From Parvularcula bermudensis HTCC2503 (GTDB lineage: Bacteria; Pseudomonadota; Alphaproteobacteria; Caulobacterales; Parvularculaceae): a stretch of DNA of 64,000 nt. Positions 34,869-44,551 of the stretch are shown piece by piece; positions within the stretch are counted from its first letter, which is position 1, and each line of letters opens with the position of its first letter. Below the pieces are notes generated by a model, which saw only the letters and a program-made list of their open reading frames with translations, was not told the DNA's origin and ran no database searches. A program made the position numbers and the translations under genes. The stretch covers positions 1,674,001 through 1,738,000 of the forward strand of contig NC_014414.1 in NCBI RefSeq assembly GCF_000152825.2, written 5' to 3'.

Positions 34869-37463
34869 ATGAAAAACGTTAACTTAGTGCCTTCGTTGGC
34901 GCTTGCCCTCGCGATCAGCGGGGCCTTTGGCACGGTCGCGGCGCAAGACGACGTGATCGTCGTGCGCGGCGCGCTCGTTCCCGACGAGAAACGCGCGACG
35001 TCGGAGATATCGAGCCTTCTTGAGGCGGAGGATTTCCAACGCCAAGGCGACTCCGATATTGCGGCGGCGCTGCGGCGGGTCACGGGTATCTCCGTCATCG
35101 ATGGGAAGTTTCCCGTCGCGCGGGGCCTGAACGAGCGATATTCCTCAGCGACCCTGAACGGCATTCCGCTTCCGTCGCCCGAGCCGCTTCGCCGGGCCGC
35201 TCCCCTCGACCTCGTGCCGACCAGCGTTCTTGCCGGATCTTTGGCCCAGAAAACCTTCTCGCCTGAATTTTCTGGTGAGTTCGGTGGTGCCGCCATCGAC
35301 CTTCAAACCGTTGGTGTGCCGGACGAGACTTACTTCTCAGCGTCGATCGGCTTCGAGATCGATACCGTCAGCACGATGCAGGATGGCTTCTTCTATGACG
35401 GGTCCGACACCGATGTGTTCGGCTTCGACGATGGCCTCCGTAACCTGCCGGGCCTGGCGGATGCCGCCTTCCGGAACGGGGTTTCCTCGGTGGGACAGGA
35501 CACCCTCGACCTGGCTTTCGATCAAGACAAGACCCTGCTGATTACCGGCGAAGACGTGCCGGCGAGCGGGTCGTTCAGTCTGACCGGTGGCCTCGTCGTC
35601 GTCGACAATGGCGATCTGCGGATCGGGACCACGACCTATCTTGGCTATTCCAATGAGTGGGAAAACCGCGACGGGTTCCAGAACCGGACCGAAGACACCG
35701 ATTTCAGTGACATCCAGACTCGGGTCGAACAGGATTTCCTCGAAACCCGTCAGACGATCGATCTGAACGCGTTCAACACCACCGGATTCGAATTCGGCCC
35801 GGATCACGAACTCAACCTCACCTCCTTCATCCTCCGCAGCACGCTGAAGCGGGCGCGGATCAGCGAAGGCTTTGATGAGGACCGGACGTCCGACCTTATT
35901 CGTCGTGAGTTCAGCGACTATATCGAGCGTGAAGTGTGGCAAGCGCAGCTGTCCGGTGAGCATTTGTTCCCGGATCTTGCGGATCTCGAAGCCTCTTGGC
36001 GCGTGGCTTATGGTGAGGCCGAGCGGTCCTCGCCCTATGAGCGTCTGACGAGCCGAAGCCAGGCGGTGGGGTCGGATGAGGCCTTCGCGATCCGTCAGGG
36101 TCTCGGACGTCGCGCCGGTAACGAGCTGAACTTCGCTGAGCTGACCGACGAGAACTTCTACGCCGGGGTCGATTTCGTTTTCCCGGTGATGCTGTTCGGC
36201 GGCGAAAGCAGCATTAAGTTCGGCGGCGCCTATGAAGAGCGGGATCGGACCAATCTCCGTCGCGACTTCAGCGTCTTTATCGATGTCGAAGATGCCCTCG
36301 CCGACAGCCGGATCGATCTCATCTACTCCGACCCGGTGGTCTCGACGGATCGGGTGAATTTCGTGCCTGATGCCACCAACCAGTTCCCGGATACGTCCGA
36401 GGCCTCCCTCGAGGTTCTCGCGGCCTATTCGGCGTTGGATGTCGAGTTCAACGAGTTCCTTCGCGCCTCGGTCGGGGTTCGTTTCGAAGACTCCACCGAG
36501 GAATCATCGGTGGGCCTCACCAGTGATCCGGCACTCACCTCCTTCGAACCGCTTGAGGAAGAGTACTTCCTTCCGGCGGTGACGGTGACCTGGAACCCGG
36601 TCGGTAACATCCAGGTTCGCGGGGCGTATTCGCAAACGATCACGCGGCCGCAATTCCGGGAATTGGCCCCGACGGACTTCATCGATCCCGATATCGATGT
36701 GACTCTTCAGGGGAACCCGTTCCTCACCAACTCCGAGATCGAAAATTTCGACGTGCGCGCCGAGTGGTATTTCGGTCGCGGTCAGTTCGTGACCGTCGGC
36801 GCCTTCTATAAGGACATCGATAAGCCGATCGAACAGTTCTTCACCGGCCAGGAAGGCGGCGCGACCTCCTTCTTGAACGCGCCGAAAGCGACCCTCTGGG
36901 GCTTTGAAGCTGAGTTTGAGCGGACCTTCGACCTGAGCGCGGCGTTCGAAAACGGGTACTGGATCGGTAAGGAATTGTTCCTGTCGACCAACTACACCTA
37001 CTCTGACTCCGAGGTTGAAGTGGAGGATGGGGAGACCGTCATTCTCAACAACCGAGTGGACAATACCCCGCTCGTTGTCGATGCCACGGACTTCGTCGTG
37101 GACGGACGGTCCTTGGTGGGACAATCCGACCACCTCTTCAATTTCCAGCTCGGGGTTGAAAATGTCGATACCGGTGCTTCCGTCACCGGCCTTTTGAACT
37201 ACGCCTCCGAGCGGGTGCTGTTCGCTGAAGGTAACGACGCGTCGGCCCTTGCGGTGCTGGAACAGCCGCCGGTCACCCTTGATCTGGTCATCAACCAGCC
37301 CCTCGAGGTTTCGGGTGGCACGTATGATCTGGGGATCAAGGTGCAGAATATCCTCGGCGACGACTTCGATGCCTACCGCGAAGACGATGCCGGGACGAAG
37401 GCCACCTTCTTTGAGTATGACAAGGGCACCAAATTCTCGGTCAGCCTCAGCCGCGATTTCTAA
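34869..37463 (+). CDS. TonB-dependent receptor of the T2SS-linked locus
   Basis: 864-residue outer-membrane receptor. Signal peptide at residues 1-25 (cut before QDD), TonB-box-like DDVIVVRGA, then a plug with FQRQGDSDIAAALRRVTGI, GLNERYSSATLNGIPLPSPE and LAGSLAQKTFSPEFSGEFGG. The barrel contains YSQTITRPQFRELAPTDF and ends with Phe (SVSLSRDF). The plug type is that of large receptors without a siderophore signature. GAGGTAGGTC lies just before the ATG. It is 88 bases after the lipoprotein gene, and 217 bases before gspC with a terminator between. Co-location suggests it works with that lipoprotein, for example importing what it binds; this is inference. Confidence 0.92.
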   Translation: MKNVNLVPSLALALAISGAFGTVAAQDDVIVVRGALVPDEKRATSEISSLLEAEDFQRQGDSDIAAALRRVTGISVIDGKFPVARGLNERYSSATLNGIPLPSPEPLRRAAPLDLVPTSVLAGSLAQKTFSPEFSGEFGGAAIDLQTVGVPDETYFSASIGFEIDTVSTMQDGFFYDGSDTDVFGFDDGLRNLPGLADAAFRNGVSSVGQDTLDLAFDQDKTLLITGEDVPASGSFSLTGGLVVVDNGDLRIGTTTYLGYSNEWENRDGFQNRTEDTDFSDIQTRVEQDFLETRQTIDLNAFNTTGFEFGPDHELNLTSFILRSTLKRARISEGFDEDRTSDLIRREFSDYIEREVWQAQLSGEHLFPDLADLEASWRVAYGEAERSSPYERLTSRSQAVGSDEAFAIRQGLGRRAGNELNFAELTDENFYAGVDFVFPVMLFGGESSIKFGGAYEERDRTNLRRDFSVFIDVEDALADSRIDLIYSDPVVSTDRVNFVPDATNQFPDTSEASLEVLAAYSALDVEFNEFLRASVGVRFEDSTEESSVGLTSDPALTSFEPLEEEYFLPAVTVTWNPVGNIQVRGAYSQTITRPQFRELAPTDFIDPDIDVTLQGNPFLTNSEIENFDVRAEWYFGRGQFVTVGAFYKDIDKPIEQFFTGQEGGATSFLNAPKATLWGFEAEFERTFDLSAAFENGYWIGKELFLSTNYTYSDSEVEVEDGETVILNNRVDNTPLVVDATDFVVDGRSLVGQSDHLFNFQLGVENVDTGASVTGLLNYASERVLFAEGNDASALAVLEQPPVTLDLVINQPLEVSGGTYDLGIKVQNILGDDFDAYREDDAGTKATFFEYDKGTKFSVSLSRDF

Positions 37464-37485
37464 GGCGGTCTGATCTCTATTGAGA

Positions 37486-37514
37486 AAGGCGGGCCCATGA
37501 GGCCCGCCTTTTTT
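37486..37514 (+). terminator. Intrinsic terminator before gspC
   Basis: AAGGCGGGCC, loop CATGA, GGCCCGCCTT and a continued T-run (TTTTTT). It separates the lipoprotein/TonB-receptor unit from the gsp operon, so gspC needs its own promoter in the following 160 bases. Confidence 0.92.
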
Positions 37515-37680
37515 GTATTCGGCTGTCGGCCGCCTCTGTCTCGCCCTAAAGAGGGCGCTGTCATCTGTCCTCTCTGGAAAAAAGAGATGTTTACCGTCTT
37601 GACGTACGAAAAACTCACAAAGTTTTGAGTGGCGAGCGGGGGAATGACATGAGAAGGCAATCGGGCAGTGCGCAGGAGAT

Positions 37681-38595
37681 ATGAGCTTGTCGCAGGACAG
37701 TAAGTCGGCGCGCGAGCAAGCGCTTGGAGGGGGGAGAGCGCTTTTCTCCCTCACCGCGCGGCCTTTGCCGTCATCGCTGTCGCCGTCGCGCCTGCTTACT
37801 GGCGTCAAGATCGGCTTGGTCGCTCTTCTCGCGATCGTCGCTGCGGACTTTGTGTTCGCCCTGCTGACGCCGTTGCCCAAGCCGTTGGCCGAGACCCCGG
37901 CGCTGGATGCCGAGGGGGAGGTCGATTTGTCGATTTTCGCCCGTTACGACCCGTTTTTCGGTCAACCGGATCCCCCCCTTCCTGAAGCGCCTGCGCCGGT
38001 GACTGAAGAAACCAGTCTCGACCTCATCCTCTTTGGGACCTTTGTGGGCCCCAATGCGTCGGCGATTATCGGGCCGAACCCGCAGACCCAAAAACTGATC
38101 CGTCCCGAAGAGGAGGTCGCCCGTGGGACCGTTCTTGAGGAAGTGCACACGACCTATGTGGTGTTACGCCGGGACGGCCGGCGAGAAACGTTGACCCTGG
38201 AAAATCGAGAGCGGCGAGAGGCTTATCGCGATGCGCCGCCCCCGCCTCAGCCCCCGTCGTCGGTGCGCAGGGCGACTGGTCAGGAAGTAGTAACCAATTT
38301 CACCCCAGAAGAGGCAGAGGCGTTCGGGGATTTTTCAACCTTTCTTCGGCTTCGGCCCGATCCCGATGGCCGGGGCATCCGTCTCTATGCGGGGGAGCAG
38401 CCCCAGCTCTTCCAGGAATTCGAACTTCAAGATGGTGACCTTTTGGTCGCGATCAACAACCGGCCGGCGAGCGATATGCGGATTCTCAGTACCCTTCCCG
38501 ATGCCATGTTACAGAACGGTGGTGTGACGATCACCGTAGAACGGAACGGCCAGCCGGTCTCTCTCACCCTCGACCCGGCGAGCTTAATCCAGTGA
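37681..38595 (+). CDS. gspC: Type II secretion protein C
   Basis: 304-residue inner-membrane protein that links the inner-membrane platform to the secretin. One membrane helix at about residues 39-62 (LLTGVKIGLVALLAIVAADF), a proline-rich linker, a homology region at about 105-165 (SLDLILFGTFVGPNASAIIG), and a C-terminal PDZ-like domain from about 225 (QEFELQDGDLLVAINNRPAS). AGGAG precedes the ATG. It is first in the gsp operon and overlaps gspD by four bases (GTGA). Confidence 0.9.
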   Translation: MSLSQDSKSAREQALGGGRALFSLTARPLPSSLSPSRLLTGVKIGLVALLAIVAADFVFALLTPLPKPLAETPALDAEGEVDLSIFARYDPFFGQPDPPLPEAPAPVTEETSLDLILFGTFVGPNASAIIGPNPQTQKLIRPEEEVARGTVLEEVHTTYVVLRRDGRRETLTLENRERREAYRDAPPPPQPPSSVRRATGQEVVTNFTPEEAEAFGDFSTFLRLRPDPDGRGIRLYAGEQPQLFQEFELQDGDLLVAINNRPASDMRILSTLPDAMLQNGGVTITVERNGQPVSLTLDPASLIQ

Positions 38596-40802
38596 TTGTT
38601 CAGCGTTCGGCCTTACTCCCCACCGCCCTGTCTTTGCTCCTGGCTTCAGCCGCGGCAGCGCCAATGACGGCGGGGGCTACCCTCGTCGTCGCGCAACAGG
38701 GGGCCTATCAACTCAATTATGAGGGCGCGGACCTTGCCCAGGTCGCCCAGGATGTGGCGTTTCAAACGGGCCGGGTCTTTGTGATCGATCCGCGCGTTTC
38801 GGGGCGGGTCAATATCGTCTCCCCGCCGGGCAGCGCTTTGAGCTCTGACGAAGTTTGGGCCGTCTTTCTGGCGACCCTCCAGGTCAATGGCTTTGCGGCA
38901 GTGCCGATCGGCGAGCGCGAATATAAGATCATTCCGGCGAACCAGGCTTCCCGAGATGGGGCGGCGGCGGGCAGCGCAGCGGTGGGAACGACGGTGACCC
39001 GAGTGGTCCCCCTGCAATTTGTCCCGGCGGGGACGGCGGCGGCCAATCTCCGCGCTCTTGCGGGAGAAAACAGCCTCGTCACCCCCATCGTCGAAAGCAA
39101 TTCACTGATTATCGTCGATACGCCGAACAATGTCAGCCGTCTGTTGAGCGTCGTGGATCGGATTGATGTCGATAAGTCCGTCGTCCGCTCAATTCCCCTG
39201 GATAACGCCGCCGCCAGTGAAGTCGCCGCCACCTTGTCGGAGATCGTCAATCGGCCGGGGGGCCAGGGCAGCCGACAATCATCGGTGAGCATCGTCGCCG
39301 TCGATGCCTCGAACAGTGTGGTGCTGCGCGGTGAGCCCGAAGAGATTTCTCGCCTCGTGCCGATCATCCGCGAACTCGACAGTCCTTCGCGCAGCCAGGT
39401 GGCCCTCGACACGATCTATCTCAACCATGCCAATGGGGCCCAGATCGTCCCCCTCATCCAAGCGCTCCTCAATGAGCCGATCACCGTTGCCGTAAGCGGA
39501 GAGGATGATGAAGGGCGGGTCACGACCACGCAAAGCGGTCGGCAAAACAGCGGACCGCGCGCCAGCTCGATCGCTTTCCATGCGCCCACCAATTCTCTGG
39601 TGATCAAGGCGCCCCCCGAGACACAGCGGCTGATCCGGGGCATCGTCAGTCGCCTCGATATCCGCCGTCCGCAGGTGTTGATCGAGGCGGTGATCGTCGA
39701 AATCGCCGATACCACGGCCCGCGAACTTGGCGTGCAATATGTGTCGGGCGGGGCGGGCCTGCCGCTCTCGGCGGCCAGCTTCAGTTCGACCCGGCCGAAT
39801 GTCGTGTCGGCGGCGGGCGCGGCCCTGTTCCTGAACGAGCAGGACGATAACGACAATGTCACCACCATCACGACGACTAGTGCGAATGGCGACGTCACGG
39901 TGACGGAGGGGCAAAGCTATGATGCGAACGATCCCGACCTCGCGATCGCCGGCCAATTGGTCGAGGCGGCGGTGCAGGAGCTGCTGAATTTCAATGGCTT
40001 TTTGTTCGGTGCCGGGGGCGAGACGGGGGATGGCGGCGTTTATGGCGTGCTCTTGTCCGCGCTACAGTCTGACAGTCAATCGAATGTGCTTCAGGTGCCC
40101 TCAATCGTGCTTCTCGACAATGAGGAGGGGACCATTCAAGTCGGCCAAGAAGTGCCCGTGGTCACGGGCGAGGCCGTGGGCTCTGATTTCCAGGGCGGCT
40201 TCCGGCAGATCGAGCGGAAGAATATCGGCAACATCCTTCAGGTAAAGCCGCAGATTACTGCCGGAAATACGGTCCAGCTCAAGCTCAATCTAGAAGTGTC
40301 CTCGCTCGGCGCTTTTGCGCCCGATGCGCAGGGGCCGATCACCAATGAGAGTATCCTCGACCTCACCGTGTCAGCGGAGGATGGACAAACCCTTGTCCTC
40401 GGCGGGCTGGTCGACAAGGACCGTCGGCAGACGGAGAGCAAGGTTCCGGTGCTCGGCGATATTCCGCTGCTTGGCAATCTCTTCAAGGGACAAGCACAGT
40501 CGGATCAAGAATCGACGCTGATGATCTTTATTCGCCCGACGATTCTTCGGGATGCGCAGGCAGCGGACAGCGTCACGGCGCGCAAATATGATTATGTCCG
40601 GCAGCAACAAATGCGACGCTTGAGAGAAGGGCAAAGGCCGCTTCTTGATACGGTGGTTCAGGACTATATCGGTCCTGGGGCGGATTATGTGCCGAGCCAG
40701 CCGGCCCCCGATCGTGCCGCCGAAATTGGGATTGCCGACCCCGCCGCCACGGACGCCGCCGACACCGCCGGCGCAGATGGGGCCGCACCGGAGGCGGAAT
40801 GA
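38592..40802 (+). CDS. gspD: Type II secretion secretin D
   Basis: 736 residues from a GTG start overlapping gspC. It forms the multimeric outer-membrane channel. Signal peptide at about 1-35, N0 domain (YQLNYEGADLAQVAQDVAFQ), N1-N3 ring domains including VPLQFVPAGTAAANLRALAG and LDTIYLNHANGAQIVPLIQAL, and the secretin domain at about 490-655 with VLQVPSIVLLDNEEGTIQVG and GQTLVLGGLVDKDRRQTESK before VPVLGDIPLLGNLF. The C-terminal tail beyond the secretin core is rich in Ala, Asp and Pro. A pilotin is usually needed for targeting; the lipoprotein gene at the end of this operon is a candidate. Confidence 0.95.
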   Translation: MIVQRSALLPTALSLLLASAAAAPMTAGATLVVAQQGAYQLNYEGADLAQVAQDVAFQTGRVFVIDPRVSGRVNIVSPPGSALSSDEVWAVFLATLQVNGFAAVPIGEREYKIIPANQASRDGAAAGSAAVGTTVTRVVPLQFVPAGTAAANLRALAGENSLVTPIVESNSLIIVDTPNNVSRLLSVVDRIDVDKSVVRSIPLDNAAASEVAATLSEIVNRPGGQGSRQSSVSIVAVDASNSVVLRGEPEEISRLVPIIRELDSPSRSQVALDTIYLNHANGAQIVPLIQALLNEPITVAVSGEDDEGRVTTTQSGRQNSGPRASSIAFHAPTNSLVIKAPPETQRLIRGIVSRLDIRRPQVLIEAVIVEIADTTARELGVQYVSGGAGLPLSAASFSSTRPNVVSAAGAALFLNEQDDNDNVTTITTTSANGDVTVTEGQSYDANDPDLAIAGQLVEAAVQELLNFNGFLFGAGGETGDGGVYGVLLSALQSDSQSNVLQVPSIVLLDNEEGTIQVGQEVPVVTGEAVGSDFQGGFRQIERKNIGNILQVKPQITAGNTVQLKLNLEVSSLGAFAPDAQGPITNESILDLTVSAEDGQTLVLGGLVDKDRRQTESKVPVLGDIPLLGNLFKGQAQSDQESTLMIFIRPTILRDAQAADSVTARKYDYVRQQQMRRLREGQRPLLDTVVQDYIGPGADYVPSQPAPDRAAEIGIADPAATDAADTAGADGAAPEAE

Positions 40803-42343
40803 GCGAAGCGACAGCATCCCCTTCGTCGGATCCGGCTGAGCCGGATATCCGCTTCACCTATGCCTTTGCCAAGGAAAATGGCCTCATTTTATTGGGGAAA
40901 GAGCCTGACGGTCAGTTGGCGATCGGCGCACGGGCAGGGGAAGACGGCAAAACCGCGGCCAGCCCATGGTCCCTGGCGGAGGCTTGGCGGGTGGCCGGTA
41001 ATCGCGCCCGGATCGATCTCTTGCCGGCCGACATTTTTGAGCGGAAGCTCTCCGAAATCTATTCCGCCGAAGGGCTGACCGCCGCGACCTTCGACGGCGC
41101 GGATGATGAAAATGATTTGACCGAGTTGGCCACAGGCCTGCCGACTGCCGCGGATCTTCTCGATACTGAGGATGACGCGCCGATCATCCGGTTGATCAAT
41201 GCGTTGATTGCCGAGGCCGTAAAGACCCGTGCCTCGGACATTCACATCGAACCCTATGAGACAGAGCTCTCGATCCGCTTGCGGATTGATGGTGTGTTGC
41301 GTGAAGTCCTGTCTTTGCCGCCAAAGCTCACGCCCGTTCTGACGAGCCGCATCAAGGTGATGGCCCGCCTCGATATTGCCGAAAGCCGAGTGCCGCAGGA
41401 CGGCCGGATCAGCGTCGCCCTCGCCGGGCGTCTTGTGGATGTCCGCGTCTCGACGCTGCCCTCCCGGTTTGGAGAGCGCATCGTGATGCGGTTGCTCGAC
41501 AAGGCGCAGGCCAAGCTCGATCTCGACACGCTCGGCATGCCGCCCGACATTCTCAATCGGTTCAAAGGCTTGATCGGTCGGCCGAATGGCATCGTTCTGG
41601 TTACCGGCCCCACGGGGTCGGGCAAGACCACCACGCTCTATGCCGGGCTCACCCTCCTCAACAATCCAGGGCGCAATATCCTGACCGTTGAGGATCCTGT
41701 CGAATATGCCCTCGATGGGGTTGGTCAGACCCAGGTGAACGCTAAAGTGGGGATGACCTTCGCCACGGGGTTGCGCGCGATCCTTCGTCAGGACCCTGAT
41801 ATTGTCATGGTCGGCGAGATCCGCGATGTGGAAACGGGCCAAATTGCGGTCCAGGCGTCTCTGACCGGCCATTTGGTGCTGTCGACGGTGCACACCAATT
41901 CCGCCGTCGGTGCGATTACCCGCCTTAAGGATATGGGGGTTGAGCCGTTCCTTTTGTCCTCAACGCTCGCCGGGGTTCTTGCGCAGCGCCTTGTGCGCCG
42001 ATTGTGCGAAGCCTGTAAGACACCCTACACAGCCTCACCTGCCGATCTTGAGCTTCTCGGACAGCCGAGCGGGGCCGACGAGGTCACGCTTTACCAACCG
42101 GTCGGGTGTGCCCGGTGCGGCGGTGTTGGCTTTGAAGGGCGGATCGGCATCTATGAGCTGATTGTGGCGGATGAGACCTTCAAATCCATGGTGCATGACG
42201 ATGCTTCGGAACAGGAGATCGCCGCCCATGTCTTCACTGACCACCCGACCCTGGCGCAAAGCGGGTTTGCTCACGTTCTTGCCGGTCGGACTTCCCTGCA
42301 GGAGGTGCTTCGCGTGGTGAAGGAGGGAGACCTCGCCCTGTGA
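40799..42343 (+). CDS. gspE: Type II secretion ATPase E
   Basis: 514-residue cytoplasmic hexameric ATPase that drives pseudopilus assembly. N-terminal N1E region (FTYAFAKENGLILLG), central domain with HIEPYETELSIRLRIDGVLR, Walker A GPTGSGKT at 270-277, Asp box and Walker B in QDPDIVMVGEIRD, and His box VLSTVHTNSA. A zinc-binding tetracysteine module is complete: Cys403, Cys406, Cys437 and Cys440. ATGA overlap with gspD and GTGA overlap with gspF. Confidence 0.96.
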   Translation: MSEATASPSSDPAEPDIRFTYAFAKENGLILLGKEPDGQLAIGARAGEDGKTAASPWSLAEAWRVAGNRARIDLLPADIFERKLSEIYSAEGLTAATFDGADDENDLTELATGLPTAADLLDTEDDAPIIRLINALIAEAVKTRASDIHIEPYETELSIRLRIDGVLREVLSLPPKLTPVLTSRIKVMARLDIAESRVPQDGRISVALAGRLVDVRVSTLPSRFGERIVMRLLDKAQAKLDLDTLGMPPDILNRFKGLIGRPNGIVLVTGPTGSGKTTTLYAGLTLLNNPGRNILTVEDPVEYALDGVGQTQVNAKVGMTFATGLRAILRQDPDIVMVGEIRDVETGQIAVQASLTGHLVLSTVHTNSAVGAITRLKDMGVEPFLLSSTLAGVLAQRLVRRLCEACKTPYTASPADLELLGQPSGADEVTLYQPVGCARCGGVGFEGRIGIYELIVADETFKSMVHDDASEQEIAAHVFTDHPTLAQSGFAHVLAGRTSLQEVLRVVKEGDLAL

Positions 42344-43554
42344 CCTCGTTCCGATACGAGGCCGTTGACGCCGGCGGCCGCCGCCGAAAAGGCACAATCT
42401 CCGCTGACACGCAGCGACGCGCGCGCAAGGACCTAATGGGCAAGGGGCTGACGCCTATCACGGTCCAATCTGTAAGCAATCGGACAAAATCCTCATCCGA
42501 GCGTCATCGACGGGGGCCACGGGCACAGCCCACGGAGGTGATTGCCGCGACCCGGCAGCTTGCAACCCTTATCGACGCCTCCCTGACGGTGGAGGAGGCG
42601 CTGAACGCGGTTGCCGGACAGAGCAAGGGCAAGCCCATCGCCGACATTCTGTTGTCTGTCCGCATGCGTATTATCGAAGGGTGGAGGTTGTCGGATGCGC
42701 TGGGCGAGTATCCCAAGGCGTTCTCGCCGCTCTACCGGGGGATCGTTGCGGCGGGGGAAAGCGCAGGCAATCTGGGGCCGGTCATGTTGCGCCTCGCCGA
42801 TATGCTCGAGAAAAACCGGGCCATGGCGTCAAAGGCGATGTCTGCCCTGATCTATCCGGCAGCCATCATGGTGGTGGCTGTGCTGGTCGTTGTCGCCCTG
42901 ATGAACTTTGTCGTTCCCCAAGTGGTGGAACAGTTTGTGGGGATGGGGGAGGACCTGCCCGCCGTGACCAAGCTTGTCATCGGCGTGTCCGACCTCTTTC
43001 GGGAGTGGGGGCTTCTTCTCCTCGTGCTTGTCCTGGCTCTTGGCGCCGGTGTCTGGCAGATCCGGCGACGGCCTGAGACCCGTTTGAGATCTGATCGCCT
43101 CCTCTTACGGCTGCCGATCCTTGGGGGGCTGCTACGTGAACTCGACGCCGCCCGCTTTGCGCGGACCTTGGCGACCCTCTTCGCCTCCGGCGCGCCCCTC
43201 CTCGATAGTTTGCGGGCGGCGAAGCGGACCGTCACGAATGCCTATATCGCCGATCGGCTTGACCTGACCATGACCAGCGTGCGTGAGGGGGCGTCTCTTT
43301 CGCAAAGCTTGCGGCGCGCCGATGTCTTTCCGCCGATGATGGCGTCAATGGTGGCGGCGGGGGAGCGATCCGGCCAGCTCCCTGATCTCCTGGACCGGAC
43401 GGCAAGCCAGATGGAGGAGGGGTTCGACCGCACCGTCACTGTTGCCCTAAGGCTTCTCGAACCGGCAGTTATCGTATTGTTAGGCGGCGTGGTCCTCCTC
43501 ATTGTGCTCGCGATTATGCTACCGATCCTGCAAATCAACAGGATGCCGCTCTAG
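42340..43554 (+). CDS. gspF: Type II secretion platform protein F
   Basis: 404-residue polytopic inner-membrane platform protein. Two cytoplasmic repeats (about 60-180 and 265-380), the first with VIAATRQLATLIDASLTVEE and the second with LDAARFARTLATLFASGAPL, and membrane helices around 178-205, 225-245 and 372-398. GTG start overlapping the gspE stop. The AGE/SAGNLGP and AGERSGQLPD motifs of the family are intact. Confidence 0.95.
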   Translation: MTSFRYEAVDAGGRRRKGTISADTQRRARKDLMGKGLTPITVQSVSNRTKSSSERHRRGPRAQPTEVIAATRQLATLIDASLTVEEALNAVAGQSKGKPIADILLSVRMRIIEGWRLSDALGEYPKAFSPLYRGIVAAGESAGNLGPVMLRLADMLEKNRAMASKAMSALIYPAAIMVVAVLVVVALMNFVVPQVVEQFVGMGEDLPAVTKLVIGVSDLFREWGLLLLVLVLALGAGVWQIRRRPETRLRSDRLLLRLPILGGLLRELDAARFARTLATLFASGAPLLDSLRAAKRTVTNAYIADRLDLTMTSVREGASLSQSLRRADVFPPMMASMVAAGERSGQLPDLLDRTASQMEEGFDRTVTVALRLLEPAVIVLLGGVVLLIVLAIMLPILQINRMPL

Positions 43555-43581
43555 GGATCGCGCGGCACCGGAGGCGTATTC

Positions 43582-44025
43582 ATGGCTAGCTCTATTCCCC
43601 ATCGTCGACAGGCCCAGCGGGGGGTGACTCTGATCGAATTATTGGTCGTTATCGTCATTATCGGCGTGTTATCGACCATCGTTGCGGTCAATGTGCTGCC
43701 TGCCGGCGAGCAGGCGCGGCAGCGCACAACTGAGACCCAAATCGACATGATCCGCAGTGCGATGCAGCAATATCGCCTCGACCTTGGGACCTATCCTAGT
43801 CAGGATCAGGGGCTTGAGGCCCTTATCCGGGCGCCCCAGGGCCTTACGCGCGGCGAGCGGTATCGTCCGGGGGGCTATCTCGACGGCACCCGTGTGCCGG
43901 AGGATCCATGGGGAAATCCCTATCAGTACATCATTCCCGGGGAGAACGGGGTGCCCTTCGAAATTTACTCGTTCGGACCCGATGGGCGCGCAGGCGGTGG
44001 TGACGATATCAGCTCGCTCCGATAA
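43582..44025 (+). CDS. gspG: Major pseudopilin G
   Basis: 147 residues. The 14-residue leader MASSIPHRRQAQRG ends in Gly and is followed by VTLIELLVVIVIIGVL, with the conserved Glu at mature position 5 (Glu19). The C-terminal domain has the GspG calcium-loop pattern DPWGNPYQYIIPGENG and FEIYSFGPDGRAGGGDDI. It is the chief subunit of the pseudopilus piston. GGAGG lies nine bases before the ATG. Processed by the prepilin peptidase encoded upstream on the other strand. Confidence 0.96.
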   Translation: MASSIPHRRQAQRGVTLIELLVVIVIIGVLSTIVAVNVLPAGEQARQRTTETQIDMIRSAMQQYRLDLGTYPSQDQGLEALIRAPQGLTRGERYRPGGYLDGTRVPEDPWGNPYQYIIPGENGVPFEIYSFGPDGRAGGGDDISSLR

Positions 44026-44551
44026 GGCGGCCGCGCGCGGCGTCACTCTGGTCGAGCTCTTGGTGGTCATGGCCATCCTGGCGCTTATGACGGGCGTGAC
44101 CCTGACGACGATGAGGCCGGGGCGGGAGACGCTTGAGGAGGACGCGCAGCGCCTCGCTGTTTCGATCAAGACCCTCTCCGATCTTGCGGTGACGACGGGC
44201 CGGGCTTTTGGCCTCGATATCGAGGAGGGCGCGGTGATGCGATACAGCTATGGCTCTGAGGGGTGGAGCCGGGCCGGGACGGAAACGGCCCCGTCCGATG
44301 TGACGCTGACGCTTCTGACGGCGGAGAGCTTCGATTATGGCCGACGGGCCGAGGACGACACGGCCGATCGCTTCTTTCTTCAAGATCGGGCGGATGAGGC
44401 CGACACGTCCCCCCCCGTGCCGCCACGGGTCATCCTCTCCCCCGTCGGCGAAATAACGACGTTCAGCTTACGGCTCGAAAAAGGGGATAGGGCCATGCTT
44501 ATCGTCAGCACAGAGACCAGTCAGGTGGAGATTCGCGATGCGCCGCGCTGA
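44000..44551 (+). CDS. gspH: Minor pseudopilin H
   Basis: 183 residues from a GTG at 44000, overlapping gspG by 26 bases. The start is chosen because it gives a 14-residue leader MTISARSDKAAARG like that of GspG, then VTLVELLVVMAILALM with Glu at mature position 5; an ATG at 43982 would give a 20-residue leader. The rest is the beta-rich minor-pseudopilin domain. It forms part of the pseudopilus with I, J and K. The first base is uncertain, the product is not. Confidence 0.88.
   Translation: MTISARSDKAAARGVTLVELLVVMAILALMTGVTLTTMRPGRETLEEDAQRLAVSIKTLSDLAVTTGRAFGLDIEEGAVMRYSYGSEGWSRAGTETAPSDVTLTLLTAESFDYGRRAEDDTADRFFLQDRADEADTSPPVPPRVILSPVGEITTFSLRLEKGDRAMLIVSTETSQVEIRDAPR

Noticed and set aside
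36504-37880. 458-residue minus-strand frame over the end of the TonB receptor and gspC
   Set aside because: It overlaps two real genes and a strong terminator.
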